Source of the DNA: Micromonospora echinospora
GTDB lineage: Bacteria; Actinomycetota; Actinomycetes; Mycobacteriales; Micromonosporaceae
Assembly: GCF_014203425.1 (NCBI RefSeq)
Contig: NZ_JACHJC010000001.1
Location: 6,217,501 to 6,281,500 of the forward strand
DNA length: 64,000 nt
Direction: 5' to 3'
Positions within the stretch are counted from its first letter, which is position 1. Each line of letters begins with the position of its first letter. Below the pieces are notes generated by a model. It was not told where the DNA came from. It did not search any database and was given only the letters and a program-made list of their open reading frames with translations. The translations under genes and the position numbers were made by a program. Shown here piece by piece: positions 23,347 through 33,353 of the stretch.

Positions 23347-24567
23347 GTGACCGACGTACTGGTATCCCGAGCTGAGGACTTCGACGACATCGCGGCGCTG
23401 CTGGCGCTGGCCTTCCACGGCGATCTCGACCCCGACGTGCAGGCGCTCGAACGCCCGATCTTCGAGCCGGACCGGTCGTTACTGGTCCGCGACGGCGGCA
23501 CGGTCGTGGCAAACGCCGCCGCGTTCAGCCGCGAGCTGGCGGTACCCGGCGCGAACGTGCCGGCCGCCCACGTGACGATGGTCGCGGTCGCGCCGACGCA
23601 CCGGCGCCGCGGCCTGCTCACCACGCTGATGCGCCGCCAGCTGCGAGACGTCCGCGACGCCGGCCGGGAACCGATCGCGGTGCTCTGGGCCAGCGAGGGC
23701 CGCATCTACCCCCGGTTCGGCTACGGGTCGGCGGCCCCCCGGTACGTGCTGTCCGTGGACACCACCGGGCTGCGCCTGCCCGCCCCGACGTCCGCCGAGG
23801 GCACGCTGCGACTGGACCGTCCGGACGCGCACCGGGACGAGCTGGCCCGGCTGTACGAGCAGGCGCGCGCCGACCGTCCCGGCTGGTCCCGCCGCGACGA
23901 GCGCTGGTGGGCGTACCTGCTGGCGGATCTGAAGGCCCACCGGGGCGGCGCCACCGAACGCCGGGTGCTGCTGCACGAGGGCCCCGGCGGGCTCGACGGG
24001 TACGCGCTCTACCGGACGAAGGACAGCTCCTCGGCCACCGGCCCGCAGGCCGAGACGCATGTCGGCGAGGTGGTGGCGCTGACGCCGGAGGCGTACCGGG
24101 CGCTGTGGCGGCTGTTGCTCTCGGTCGACCTGACCCGGCGGCTGTCGTTCCCGATCGCGGCAGTGGACGAGCCGCTGCTGCGGCTGGTGGACGAGCCCCG
24201 CCAGCTCTCCCCGCAGCTCGCCGACGCGCTCTGGGTACGGGTGGTGGACGTGCCGGCCGCGCTCGCCGCCCGGCGCTACGCCACCGACGTCGACGTGGTG
24301 ATCGAGGTCACCGACGACCTGCTGAAGGAGAACACCGGCCGCTGGCGGCTGGTCGGCGGGCCCGACGGCGCGCAGTGCACGGCCACCACCGCCCCCGCGG
24401 CGCTGGCCTGCGACGTACGCGCTCTCGGCGAGCTGTACCTCGGCGGCGCGAACCCGTCCGCGCTGGCCGCCGCCGGGCACGTCCGGGAACTGGTCCCGCA
24501 CACCCTGACCGCGCTCACCCCCGCTTTCAGCTGGCACCGCGCCCCCTCCCCCATGGAGGTCTTCTGA
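23347..24567 (+). CDS. eis: Eis-family GNAT N-acetyltransferase
   Basis: A 406-residue acetyltransferase with the three-part Eis layout: an N-terminal GNAT domain with the acetyl-CoA loop VAPTHRRRGLLTTLMRRQL near residues 80-100, a second GNAT-like domain, and a C-terminal sterol-carrier-like domain. The C-terminal Phe of MEVF is typical, because its carboxylate serves in catalysis in mycobacterial Eis. Such enzymes acetylate aminoglycosides and other amines at several positions. GTG 23347 gives the expected length; no ribosome-binding site is seen, so a leaderless start after GATACACA is likely. Confidence 0.9.
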   Translation: MTDVLVSRAEDFDDIAALLALAFHGDLDPDVQALERPIFEPDRSLLVRDGGTVVANAAAFSRELAVPGANVPAAHVTMVAVAPTHRRRGLLTTLMRRQLRDVRDAGREPIAVLWASEGRIYPRFGYGSAAPRYVLSVDTTGLRLPAPTSAEGTLRLDRPDAHRDELARLYEQARADRPGWSRRDERWWAYLLADLKAHRGGATERRVLLHEGPGGLDGYALYRTKDSSSATGPQAETHVGEVVALTPEAYRALWRLLLSVDLTRRLSFPIAAVDEPLLRLVDEPRQLSPQLADALWVRVVDVPAALAARRYATDVDVVIEVTDDLLKENTGRWRLVGGPDGAQCTATTAPAALACDVRALGELYLGGANPSALAAAGHVRELVPHTLTALTPAFSWHRAPSPMEVF

Positions 24568-24620
24568 CCGCCCTCGCGCGCGTGGGAGCGCCGGTGGGTG
24601 TGGGGCGGTACGGTCGGGGG

Positions 24621-24992
24621 ATGGGTGAGGCGGAGCGACGGCGGCGACGGCTACGGCATCACGGCGAGGCCGGCGCCCCGGCCGACGGCGCCGACGGCAC
24701 CGCAGCCAGCACCGCCCCCGTACACGACGACGTGACGCCCCGGTCCCCGCGCGGCGGCCGGCCGGGCGAGCCGGAGCCCCGCGGCCGGCGCGCCGCGCCC
24801 GCCGAGGAGGGCGAGCGCGGGCTGCGCGGGCTGGTCGGCTCCGGCTCGTCGCAGGTGAGCGTCACCGCCGCGCTGCGGGCACGGGACGCCGCGCGCCCCA
24901 GCGACGACGATCTCGCCGCGGCGGAGGAGCGGGTGGTGCTGATCCGGCGCAACTGGGTGCCCCGCGAGGAGCTGCCCCGCAACGGGCGGTGA
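24621..24992 (+). CDS. Hypothetical protein, 123 aa, charged
   Basis: ATG 24621 opens a 123-residue frame (MGEAERRRRRLRHHGE) of low complexity in its first half (Ala, Gly, Arg, Pro). The more regular C-terminal part, GLRGLVGSGSSQVSVTAALR then DDLAAAEERVVLIRRNWVPR, looks like a folded helical motif. I do not recognise it. It follows eis by 53 nt on the same strand and converges with rpiB, 16 nt apart. Confidence 0.55.
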   Translation: MGEAERRRRRLRHHGEAGAPADGADGTAASTAPVHDDVTPRSPRGGRPGEPEPRGRRAAPAEEGERGLRGLVGSGSSQVSVTAALRARDAARPSDDDLAAAEERVVLIRRNWVPREELPRNGR

Positions 24993-25008
24993 GCCCGGCG
25001 GCGTCCGG

Positions 25009-25479
25009 TCAGGCGGGCAGCTCGGGCAGCTTGCGGCTCTGCTCGTAGGCGGCCACCTGCTCGATGCGCCGGCTGTGCCGCGGGTTGCCGGAGAACGGCG
25101 TGGTGAGGAACGCCTCCACGAGCGCCGTCGCCTCGTCCAGCGTGTGCTGGCGGGCGCCGATCGCGACAATGTTGGCGTCGTTGTGCTCGCGGGCCAGCTT
25201 TGCGGTCTCCACGCTCCAGGCCAGCGCCGCCCGGACGCCGGAGACCTTGTTCGAGGCGATCTGCTCGCCGTTGCCGGAGCCGCCGATCACCACGCCGAGG
25301 CTGCCCGGGTCACCGACCACCCGGTCGCCGGTGTGCAGGCAGAACGCCGGGTAGTCGTCGTCCGGGTCGAAGGCGTGCGGACCCACGTCCACCACCTCGT
25401 AGCCCTGCTTGGCCAGGTGGTTGGCGAGGTGCACCTTCAACTCGAAACCAGCGTGGTCAGATCCCAGGTAGACGCGCAT
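25009..25479 (-). CDS. rpiB: Ribose-5-phosphate isomerase B
   Basis: A 156-residue RpiB/LacAB-type isomerase interconverting ribulose-5-phosphate and ribose-5-phosphate. It begins MRVYLGSDHAGFELK, and the phosphate-binding GGSGNGEQIASNK loop carries Glu where E. coli RpiB uses a nearby Cys, the actinobacterial variant. AREHNDANIVAIGARQ follows. ATG 25479 is the family start; the open frame upstream has no similarity. In mycobacteria rpiB lies next to the Rv2466c homologue, as here with one gene between. Confidence 0.95.
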   Translation of the reverse strand: MRVYLGSDHAGFELKVHLANHLAKQGYEVVDVGPHAFDPDDDYPAFCLHTGDRVVGDPGSLGVVIGGSGNGEQIASNKVSGVRAALAWSVETAKLAREHNDANIVAIGARQHTLDEATALVEAFLTTPFSGNPRHSRRIEQVAAYEQSRKLPELPA

Positions 25480-25549
25480 ACCGCGCAGTCTGACAGGCCC
25501 GCCTCCTCCGCCGGCGCGCGGGCGGCGGAGGAGGCGGTTCGTCACACGG

Positions 25550-26749
25550 TCAGTGCGGCAGCTCGGCCACGACCAGGCCGGCGCGCGCCTTCGGGGTGAA
25601 CCAGGTGCTCTTGCGGGGCATCTTCTCCCGGGCCAGGTTCACCGCGACGAAGTCGTCCACGGTCACCGGCGCGACGAGCACCGCCAGCTCGGCCCGGCCG
25701 GCGTCGACCTCGCCGACGAGCCAGCTCGCCGGGTAGTCGCCGCCCACGTACGTGATCCGCTTGTCGCCCGGGTCGAGACCCAGCGCGTCGCGCAGCAGCA
25801 GACGCTCGACGAGCGCGTGGTCGAGGTTCTCCAGCCGGCCGGCGCCGACGTGCGGCAGCGTCACCGCGTACCCCCGGCCGCCGAGGTAGAGGTGCACGAC
25901 GCCGCCGGTCGCAGGCACGTCCACCGGCCCGTCCACCGGGGTGATCTCCGCGCCCGCGGCGCGCAGCCGGTCGAGCAGCTCGTCCGGCGTGGTGGTCAGC
26001 TCGCTGACCAGCCGGTTGTAGGGCTGGATGGCGACCGACGCGGGCGTGGTGACCACCGCCAGGAAGCGCGGGAACCCGCCGGTCTGCGCGGCCAGGCTGC
26101 GGTGGTTGCCGTCCGCCACCACCAGGTCCCCGCCGCCGGCGAGCGCGGTCAGCTCGTCCTGCGCCGGGCCCGGGCCGAGCAGCCAGATGGCGTGCGTACG
26201 ACCGGACTGGTCGACGTCGGTCGCGGCGGGCGCCCCGGCCGCATCGGTCGCCGCCGCGAGCGCGGCGTGCAGCTCGTCGCCCTTGCCGGTCTGGAGCAGG
26301 AGTACGGGCGAGAGCAGGTGACCGATCGCCTCGGCCAGGGCGACGCGCTCGCGCACCTTGGCGATGAACACGTCCTCGTTGCGGATCACCAGACCCGGCT
26401 CGTCGGCGCGGGTGGAGATCTGGTCGGTGTCGACCATCGCCCACAGCCCGTACGCGCTCTCCTCGCCCGGCGCGCTGATGCGGTAGAGCACCACGACCTG
26501 CTCGGCCGGGGTGTAGCTGCCGTCCGCCTTCGCCTCTGCGAGGCGGGCCACCGCGTCCGGCAGCGCGTCGAGGAAGGACTTCCCGAGGCTCCCCGGCGCC
26601 CGGTGGGGCATCTCGATGCCCAGAGCGCTGTGCGGATTCGCCTCGACGATGGAGGTGATCTCCGCGTCGTCGGCGAACTCGTCGTAGTTCTGCGCGCCGG
26701 TGCCGCCAGTGGTGATCCAGGCCCGGGCGATCGGATGCACGACCGTCAT
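25550..26749 (-). CDS. DUF1015 family protein
   Basis: A 399-residue member of the DUF1015 family, recognised by NYDEFADDAEITSIVEANPH near the N-terminus, YRISAPGEESAYGL, VVADGNHRSLAA and the final KMPRKSTWFTPKARAG. The GNH and C-terminal KST sequences are the most conserved in relatives, but no activity is established to my knowledge. ATG 26749 begins MTVVHPIARAW. It lies upstream of rpiB on the same strand, 70 nt apart. A copy of the two-unit repeat sits 63 nt before its start, possibly affecting its promoter. Confidence 0.8.
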   Translation of the reverse strand: MTVVHPIARAWITTGGTGAQNYDEFADDAEITSIVEANPHSALGIEMPHRAPGSLGKSFLDALPDAVARLAEAKADGSYTPAEQVVVLYRISAPGEESAYGLWAMVDTDQISTRADEPGLVIRNEDVFIAKVRERVALAEAIGHLLSPVLLLQTGKGDELHAALAAATDAAGAPAATDVDQSGRTHAIWLLGPGPAQDELTALAGGGDLVVADGNHRSLAAQTGGFPRFLAVVTTPASVAIQPYNRLVSELTTTPDELLDRLRAAGAEITPVDGPVDVPATGGVVHLYLGGRGYAVTLPHVGAGRLENLDHALVERLLLRDALGLDPGDKRITYVGGDYPASWLVGEVDAGRAELAVLVAPVTVDDFVAVNLAREKMPRKSTWFTPKARAGLVVAELPH

Positions 26750-26811
26750 GTCCGCTGACGCTACCCGGGCCCCGATCGCCCCCGCCGCCGGACTCACCCG
26801 CTTACCACCAG

Positions 26812-26870
26812 GTGAAAGGAAGGGCCCCCTCTTAACGCCTCCGGTAGAGGAAGGGCCCCTTCTTAACACC
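26812..26870 (-). repeat. Two-unit GGGCCC repeat, copy A
   Basis: Two half units share GGAAGGGCCCC and CTTAAC and are spaced 31 nt apart. The whole 59-bp copy is an almost exact inverted copy of 27361-27419. Read in one frame it is open and would encode RKGPLLTPPVEEGPLLNTG, matching the linker inside CobA near 62.2 kb. I associate this family with intergenic repeats in Micromonospora and Salinispora. Confidence 0.85.
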
Positions 26871-26882
26871 GGGAAGGGCGGC

Positions 26883-27227
26883 TCAGGCTGTGGGGTTACG
26901 GTGCCGGCCCGAAGTCGGACGGCGGGCCGGCGCGGCGGGGCGGGAGCCGGCGTTGAGGCGTACCGTCGTCGCACCCGCGACGGCCGGGTGGGCCGCGGCG
27001 CCGGTCCGCGACGGCGCCCGCCCGGGCCGGCCGGTCTCGGCCGGCGGCGTCATCCGCGAGGTGGCCACCACCCGGGCCACACCGACCACGATCGGCGGGG
27101 CCAGCAGGTCGGCAACCTCGGCCGGGCCGGCCGGCCAGTCGCTCTCGGTCACCGACCAGTACGTCGCACCGGGGTCCTCGGTCGCCTGCTGCGGCGCGTC
27201 GTCGGACATGCGGCGGTGCTTAGCCAT
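26883..27227 (-). CDS. Hypothetical protein, 114 aa, between inverted repeats
   Basis: ATG 27227 follows GGAGG by about 8 nt and opens MAKHRRMSDDAPQQATED. The first 60 residues contain a plausible folded part (ATYWSVTESDWPAGPAEVAD, then LLAPPIVVGVARV). The C-terminal half is a low-complexity Arg/Pro/Ala tail. I do not recognise it. Inverted copies of the two-unit repeat flank the gene at 26812 and 27361, so it may have arrived with them. No transposase or nuclease motif is present. Confidence 0.5.
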   Translation of the reverse strand: MAKHRRMSDDAPQQATEDPGATYWSVTESDWPAGPAEVADLLAPPIVVGVARVVATSRMTPPAETGRPGRAPSRTGAAAHPAVAGATTVRLNAGSRPAAPARRPTSGRHRNPTA

Positions 27228-27295
27228 GGGAACGCCTCCAGGAGCTGCCGTGGTGCGGCCCCGCGCGGGCCGTCGGCTGGGACATCCGGTGAAAC

Positions 27296-27336
27296 GAGCC
27301 CCGCACCGGCCCGGTGACGGGCGGCGCGGGGCTCGG
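27296..27336 (-). terminator. Hairpin terminator on the minus strand
   Basis: CGAGCCCCGC (27296-27305) pairs with GCGGGGCTCG (27327-27336). On the minus strand the stem is followed by TTTCACC. It would end the transcript of the gene at 27423-28046 after it passes repeat copy B. Confidence 0.6.
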
Positions 27337-27360
27337 GGTGCGGCGTCGCGAGGGCCCGGG

Positions 27361-27419
27361 GTGTTAAGAAGGGCCCCTTCCTCTACCGGAGGCGTTAAGA
27401 GGGGGCCCTTCCTTACACC
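27361..27419 (+). repeat. Two-unit GGGCCC repeat, copy B
   Basis: GTGTTAAGAAGGGCCCC starts the first half unit and GCGTTAAGAGGGGGCCC the second. It is the inverted partner of 26812-26870 and ends three bases before the stop codon of the Rv2466c-like gene. It thus lies in that gene's 3' untranslated region. Confidence 0.85.
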
Positions 27420-27422
27420 GCG

Positions 27423-28046
27423 TCAGTCGAAGATGGGGCCCTGCTCGCGGGTGCGCTTGAGTTCGTAGAACCCGGGGGTGGAGGAGACCAGCAGCACGCC
27501 GTCCCAGAGGCGGCCGGCGGCCTCGCCCTTGGGCGCCGGGGTGATCACCGGGCCGAAGAAGGCGACCTGCCCGCCGTCCGGGCCCGGGGCGTGGACCACC
27601 GGCGTGCCGACCTCGGTGCCGACCGGCCGCATGCCCGCCTCGTGGCTGGCCCGCAGCGCGTCGTCGTACTGGGTGGACTCGGCGGCGTCGGCGAGCGCCG
27701 GGTCCAGACCGATGTCGGTGAGCGCGCCCACCAGCATGTCGCGGCCCAACTCCTCCTTGCCGAGGTGGATCCGGGTGCCCATCGCGGTGTAGAGCTTCGC
27801 CAGCGCCTCGGCGCCGTGCGCCTGCTCGACGGCGATGCACACCCGCACCGGACCCCAGCCCTTGACCATCAGGTCCTGGTACTCCTCCGGGAGGTCCCGG
27901 CCCTCGTTGAGCACGGACAGGCTCATCACGTGGAACCGGATGTCCACGTCCCGGACCTGCTCGACCTCGAGCAGCCAACGGGAGGTGATCCAGGCCCACG
28001 GGCACAGCGGGTCGAACCACATGTCCGCGGTGACACGTTCGGTCAC
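27423..28046 (-). CDS. DsbA-fold oxidoreductase, Rv2466c-like mycothiol-dependent family
   Basis: A 207-residue thioredoxin-fold protein starting MTERVTADMWFDPLCPWAW. The active-site position reads Cys15-Pro-Trp-Ala, whereas the M. tuberculosis nitroreductase Rv2466c, as I recall it, has CPWC, so the resolving cysteine is missing. A monothiol mechanism with mycothiol is an inference. The DsbA insertion domain and the later GTPVVHAP cis-proline region are present. It lies divergent from pepN (221 nt), the arrangement known in mycobacteria. Confidence 0.85.
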   Translation of the reverse strand: MTERVTADMWFDPLCPWAWITSRWLLEVEQVRDVDIRFHVMSLSVLNEGRDLPEEYQDLMVKGWGPVRVCIAVEQAHGAEALAKLYTAMGTRIHLGKEELGRDMLVGALTDIGLDPALADAAESTQYDDALRASHEAGMRPVGTEVGTPVVHAPGPDGGQVAFFGPVITPAPKGEAAGRLWDGVLLVSSTPGFYELKRTREQGPIFD

Positions 28047-28267
28047 GGTGTCATCCCTTCACGACTTCGTCCGCGCCGGGGACCCGGCACGGTCACCCCC
28101 GATCCTCCACCCCCTGCCGTATCGACCGGTACCGGAATGAGAGCGTGACCTCGACCACCGAGAGCGGTCCGTGCATGGAAGACTCGGTTCTCAGCGGACC
28201 GTCACGAGCGGGCCGGGAAAGACCGGTGCCGCGGGGCGCGGCGAGACGAGTGGGATGGAGACGAACA

Positions 28268-30823
28268 GTGCCGGGAGTGCGCAACCTGACCCAGGCCGAG
28301 GCGACCGAGCGGGCCCGCCTGCTCGAGGTGACCGGGTACGACATCAGCCTTGACCTGTCGACCGCGGTGCAGCCCACCGGTCGCACGTTCCGCTCGGTGA
28401 CCGAGGTCCGGTTCCGCTGCGCCGAGCCGGGGGCCACCACCTTCATCGAGGCGGCCGCCGAGTCGGTGCGCTCCGCCACGCTCAACGGCGAGCCGGTCGA
28501 CCTGTCCGGCTGGTCCGCCGAGAAGGGCCTCACGCTGACCGGCCTGGCCGCCGAGAACGTGCTCGTGGTCGACGCCGACTTCGGCTACTCCAACAGCGGG
28601 CAGGGTCTGCACCGCACCGTCGACCCGGTGGACGGCGAGACCTACCTCTACAGCCAGTTCGAGACCGCCGACGCGCAGAAGGTCTACGCCTGCTTCGACC
28701 AGCCCGACCTGAAGAGCGTCTACACCTGGCACGCCACGGTGCCGGACCACTGGCGGGTCGTGTCGAACATGCCGGTGGCCCGCGAGGAGGCGGCCGGCGA
28801 AGGGCTGAAGACGGTGCACTTCACCGTCTCGGAGCGGATGAGCACGTACATCACCGCGCTCTGCGCCGGGCCGTACCACGAGGTGCGCCGCAGCCACGAC
28901 GGCATCGACATGGGTTACTTCTGCCGGGCCAGCATGGCCCCGCACATGGACGCCGACGACCTGCACCTGATCACCACGCAGGGCTTCGACTTCTTCCACG
29001 AGAAGTTCGGCGTGCGTTACCCGCTGCCCAAGTACGACCAGCTCTGGGTGCCGGACTTCAACGCTGGCGCGATGGAGAACTTCGGCTGCGTCACGCACGC
29101 CGAGTCGCACTACATCTTCCGCTCGCAGGTCACCGACTTCGAGTACGAGCAGCGCGCCAACACGATCCTGCACGAGCTGGCGCACATGTGGTTCGGTGAC
29201 CTGGTCACCATGCGCTGGTGGAACGACCTGTGGCTGAACGAGTCGTTCGCCGAGTGGGCGAGCCACTGGTGCAACACGCACGCCACCCGCTTCACCGACG
29301 CCTGGACCACGTTCCTGTCGATCCGCAAGAACTGGGGTTACCGGCAGGACCAGCTCTCCTCCACCCACCCGGTCTACTGCGAGATGCCGGACCTGGAGGC
29401 GGTCGAGGTCAACTTCGACGGCATCACGTACGCCAAGGGCGCGAGCGTGCTCAAGCAGCTCGTCGCGTACGTCGGCGAGGAGCCGTTCGTGGCCGGCCTG
29501 CGCGCCTACTTCGGCAAGTACGCCTGGGGCAACGCCACCTTCGACGACCTGCTCTCCGAGCTGGAGACGGCCTCAGGCCGGGAGCTGCGCAAGTTCGCCG
29601 CCCAGTGGCTGGAGACCGCGCAGGTCAACACGCTGCGCCCGGAGGTGACCATCGGCGCCGACGGCACGTACGAGCGGGTGGTGGTCCGGCAGGAGGCGCC
29701 GTCGGACTACCCGACGCTGCGTACCCACCGCATCGGCGTCGGCCTGTACGACCTCACCGACGGCCGGCTGGTGCGCCGGGAGCTGATCGAGACGGACGTG
29801 ACGGGCGAGCTGACCGAGCTGTCCGCGCTGCACGGCAAGCCGGCCGCGGATGTGCTGCTGCTCAACGACGAGGACCTCACGTACGCCAAGCTGCGGCTGG
29901 ACGAGCGGTCCATGGCCACCGTGGTGCAGCACATCGCCGGCTTCGACTCGTCGCTGGCCCGGGCGCTGTGCTGGACGGCCGCCTGGGACATGACCCGCGA
30001 CGCGGAGCTGTCGGCCCGCGACTACGTGGCGCTGGTGCTGGCCGGGCTGACCGCCGAGACCGACATCAACCTGGTCACCGCCACGCTGCGGCAGGCGACC
30101 ACAGCGCTCACCTTCTACGCCGACCCGGAGTGGGCGCCGACCGGCTGGGCGGACCTGTCCCGTACCGCCCGGACCGCGCTCGCCGCGGCCGAGCCGGGCA
30201 GCGGATTCCAGCTCGCCTGGGCCCGCGCGTACGCTTCCTCGGCCCGCTCCGGGGAGGACCTGGCCGTGCTGCGCGGCTGGCTGGACGGCAACGGGGTGCC
30301 GGAAGGGCTGACCGTCGACACCGAGCTGCGCTGGGCCGTGCTCCAGTCGCTCGTCGCCAACGGCGCGGCCGGCGCCGCCGACGTGGACGCGGAACTGGCC
30401 GCCGACCGTACCGCCAGCGGCGAGCGGGAGGCCGCGTACGCGCACGCGCTGGTGCCGACCGAGGAGAACAAGGCAACCGTGTGGGCGCTGCTCACCGGCC
30501 CGGACGCGCTGCCCAACTGGCGCAACCGGGCGCTGCTGCAGGGCTTCACCCACCCGGCGCAGGTCGAGCTGACCGCGCCCTACCGGGAGCGGTACTTCGC
30601 CACGGTGGACCAGGTGTGGGCGCAGCGCGACAGCGAGCCGGCGCAGGAGTTCGTGCAGCTCGCCTACCCGGCGTACCTGGTCGAGGAGGACACCGTCGCG
30701 GCCACCGACGCGTGGCTGGCCCAGGACGGGCGGCCGGCGTCGCTGCGGCGGCTGGTGGCCGAGGGCCGCGACGGCGTGGTCCGCGCGCTGAAGGCCCGCG
30801 AGCGGGACGCCCGCACCGCCTGA
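28268..30823 (+). CDS. pepN: Aminopeptidase N, M1 family zinc peptidase
   Basis: An 851-residue M1 aminopeptidase that removes N-terminal residues from peptides in the cytosol. The GAMEN exopeptidase motif is at 267-271. The zinc site is HELAH (302-306) with Glu325 in the NESFAEW segment. The C-terminal ERAP1-like helical domain is complete. The frame is open back to 28145, but GTG 28268 with GGAG upstream gives the N-terminus (PGVRNLTQAEATERAR) seen in mycobacterial PepN. Two hairpins end the gene at 30844-30926. Confidence 0.95.
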   Translation: MPGVRNLTQAEATERARLLEVTGYDISLDLSTAVQPTGRTFRSVTEVRFRCAEPGATTFIEAAAESVRSATLNGEPVDLSGWSAEKGLTLTGLAAENVLVVDADFGYSNSGQGLHRTVDPVDGETYLYSQFETADAQKVYACFDQPDLKSVYTWHATVPDHWRVVSNMPVAREEAAGEGLKTVHFTVSERMSTYITALCAGPYHEVRRSHDGIDMGYFCRASMAPHMDADDLHLITTQGFDFFHEKFGVRYPLPKYDQLWVPDFNAGAMENFGCVTHAESHYIFRSQVTDFEYEQRANTILHELAHMWFGDLVTMRWWNDLWLNESFAEWASHWCNTHATRFTDAWTTFLSIRKNWGYRQDQLSSTHPVYCEMPDLEAVEVNFDGITYAKGASVLKQLVAYVGEEPFVAGLRAYFGKYAWGNATFDDLLSELETASGRELRKFAAQWLETAQVNTLRPEVTIGADGTYERVVVRQEAPSDYPTLRTHRIGVGLYDLTDGRLVRRELIETDVTGELTELSALHGKPAADVLLLNDEDLTYAKLRLDERSMATVVQHIAGFDSSLARALCWTAAWDMTRDAELSARDYVALVLAGLTAETDINLVTATLRQATTALTFYADPEWAPTGWADLSRTARTALAAAEPGSGFQLAWARAYASSARSGEDLAVLRGWLDGNGVPEGLTVDTELRWAVLQSLVANGAAGAADVDAELAADRTASGEREAAYAHALVPTEENKATVWALLTGPDALPNWRNRALLQGFTHPAQVELTAPYRERYFATVDQVWAQRDSEPAQEFVQLAYPAYLVEEDTVAATDAWLAQDGRPASLRRLVAEGRDGVVRALKARERDARTA

Positions 30824-30843
30824 GCAGGGGTACGGCGGCCGGG

Positions 30844-30873
30844 GGCCGGCGTGGGTGGGAGCCCACGCCGGCC
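30844..30873. terminator. Hairpin after pepN
   Basis: GGCCGGCGTGGG (30844-30855) pairs exactly with CCCACGCCGGCC (30862-30873) around TGGGAG. It is the first of two hairpins between convergent pepN and the DUF5130 gene. Confidence 0.65.
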
Positions 30874-30893
30874 GCCGGGCCGAGAACACGGAA

Positions 30894-30926
30894 AAGCCCG
30901 GCCCGCGCGGTGCGCGGGCCGGGCTT
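30894..30926. terminator. Strong bidirectional terminator
   Basis: AAGCCCGGCCCGCGC (30894-30908) pairs perfectly with its complement at 30912-30926 around GGT. AAAA on the left supplies a T-run for minus-strand transcripts and TT follows on the plus strand. It separates pepN from the DUF5130 gene. Confidence 0.85.
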
Positions 30927-30943
30927 CGTCGTGTGCGGGCGGG

Positions 30944-31357
30944 TCAGCCCTTGCCGGCGTGACTGGCCAGCTGGTCGAGGCCCTGGATGATGCCGCCGGC
31001 CAGGTCGCCGCCGCCGAAGGCGGCCACCATGGAGAGCGCGGCCAGCTTCGCGTACGTGTCCGGGATGCGCTTGCGCGCGTACCGGCCGGTGACGACCTCC
31101 AGCTGCCGCTGGTTGGGCGACATCGCGATCAGCACCGAGCGGTCGGGCTCGGCGAGCTGGCGGTGCAGCCGCTCGGCGTGCTCCCGGATCGGCTCGTCCA
31201 GCCCGCCGACATAGACCGAGAAGACCAGGCCGGTGCCCTGGTCGGCGAGGCGCAGCGCCTCGTCGATGCGGAGCAGCTGACGGGTCGAGAACGGTCCGTC
31301 CAGCACGTCGGGCGGGTTGTCCGTCCCCGTCGTGGGCCGCGCTTCACCAACGGTCAC
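30944..31357 (-). CDS. DUF5130 (TPM-like) protein, Rv2468c homologue
   Basis: A 137-residue protein with a TPM-like phosphatase/repair fold signature: FSTRQLLRIDEALRLADQGT, FSVYVGGLDEPIREHAERLH, and LIAMSPNQRQLEVVTGRYAR. In M. tuberculosis the equivalent position next to pepN is Rv2468c, assigned from memory to DUF5130. Function unestablished. GTG 31357 with GGAGG six nt upstream is the best start. It overlaps the preceding ctaJ-like gene by 14 nt, so the two are translated from one message. Confidence 0.75.
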   Translation of the reverse strand: MTVGEARPTTGTDNPPDVLDGPFSTRQLLRIDEALRLADQGTGLVFSVYVGGLDEPIREHAERLHRQLAEPDRSVLIAMSPNQRQLEVVTGRYARKRIPDTYAKLAALSMVAAFGGGDLAGGIIQGLDQLASHAGKG

Positions 31358-31655
31358 TTGCGCCTCCGGTTCCACCGGCCGGCGCCTCCCGGCCGGCCTG
31401 CTCCTGCTTGCGGCTGGTCAACGCCGGCGCCTGCGCCCCGGCGGACAGCGCCGTGCCGGCCGAGTCGGCCAGCTGCTCCGGGCGGCTCAGGAACCAGACC
31501 GGAGTGAAGTCGAAGGGCCGGCCCGGCCGGTAGCGCTTGGCGCCGCCACCGTTGCCACGGCTGCCCCCGACGGCCGCCAGGCCGGCGATCAGCAGCACCG
31601 CGGCGGCCGGGATGCCGACGAAGACCACCAACGTCTCGGTAACAGACAATCCCAA
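31344..31655 (-). CDS. ctaJ: Small membrane protein, probable aa3 oxidase subunit CtaJ
   Basis: A 103-residue protein starting at TTG with LSVTETLVVFVGIPAAAVLL, one N-terminal membrane helix, then a basic cytosolic tail with RYRPGRPFDFTPVWFLSRPE. This helix plus the YRPG...VW motif matches CtaJ, a small actinobacterial subunit found in mycobacterial III2IV2 supercomplex structures, whose gene lies beside pepN in M. smegmatis as I recall. No other oxidase gene is in the window. The TTG six nt further in (second codon pair) is an alternative start. Confidence 0.6.
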   Translation of the reverse strand: MGLSVTETLVVFVGIPAAAVLLIAGLAAVGGSRGNGGGAKRYRPGRPFDFTPVWFLSRPEQLADSAGTALSAGAQAPALTSRKQEQAGREAPAGGTGGASDRW

Positions 31656-31705
31656 CGCCCCCAGGCGGAAAGAGAGACCAGGAATGGTTCGGGTCGGGTG
31701 ACCGG

Positions 31706-33178
<1,473 letters not shown>

Positions 33179-33353
33179 GCCGTCCATCCTGCCGGGCCGG
33201 TGGCCGGGAGGCCGGGCGACACGTCCGGCGGCCGGCCCATATCCGGGTGACATGACCGGTTCGGGATGGTCCGCCGGGCGGGCGGGACGCGCAGGATGTG
33301 CAGATCGACGCAAGTCGATTGAAGGCCGCCCCCACCACCCCGAGGAGCACGCC

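Noticed and set aside
7290..25000. An integrative element using tRNA-Gly as attachment site
   Set aside because: No integrase, excisionase or repeated tRNA 3' end was found; the block is only noted as accessory.
26812..27419. A complete insertion sequence bounded by the inverted repeats
   Set aside because: No transposase or recombinase motif lies between them and no clear target duplication was found.
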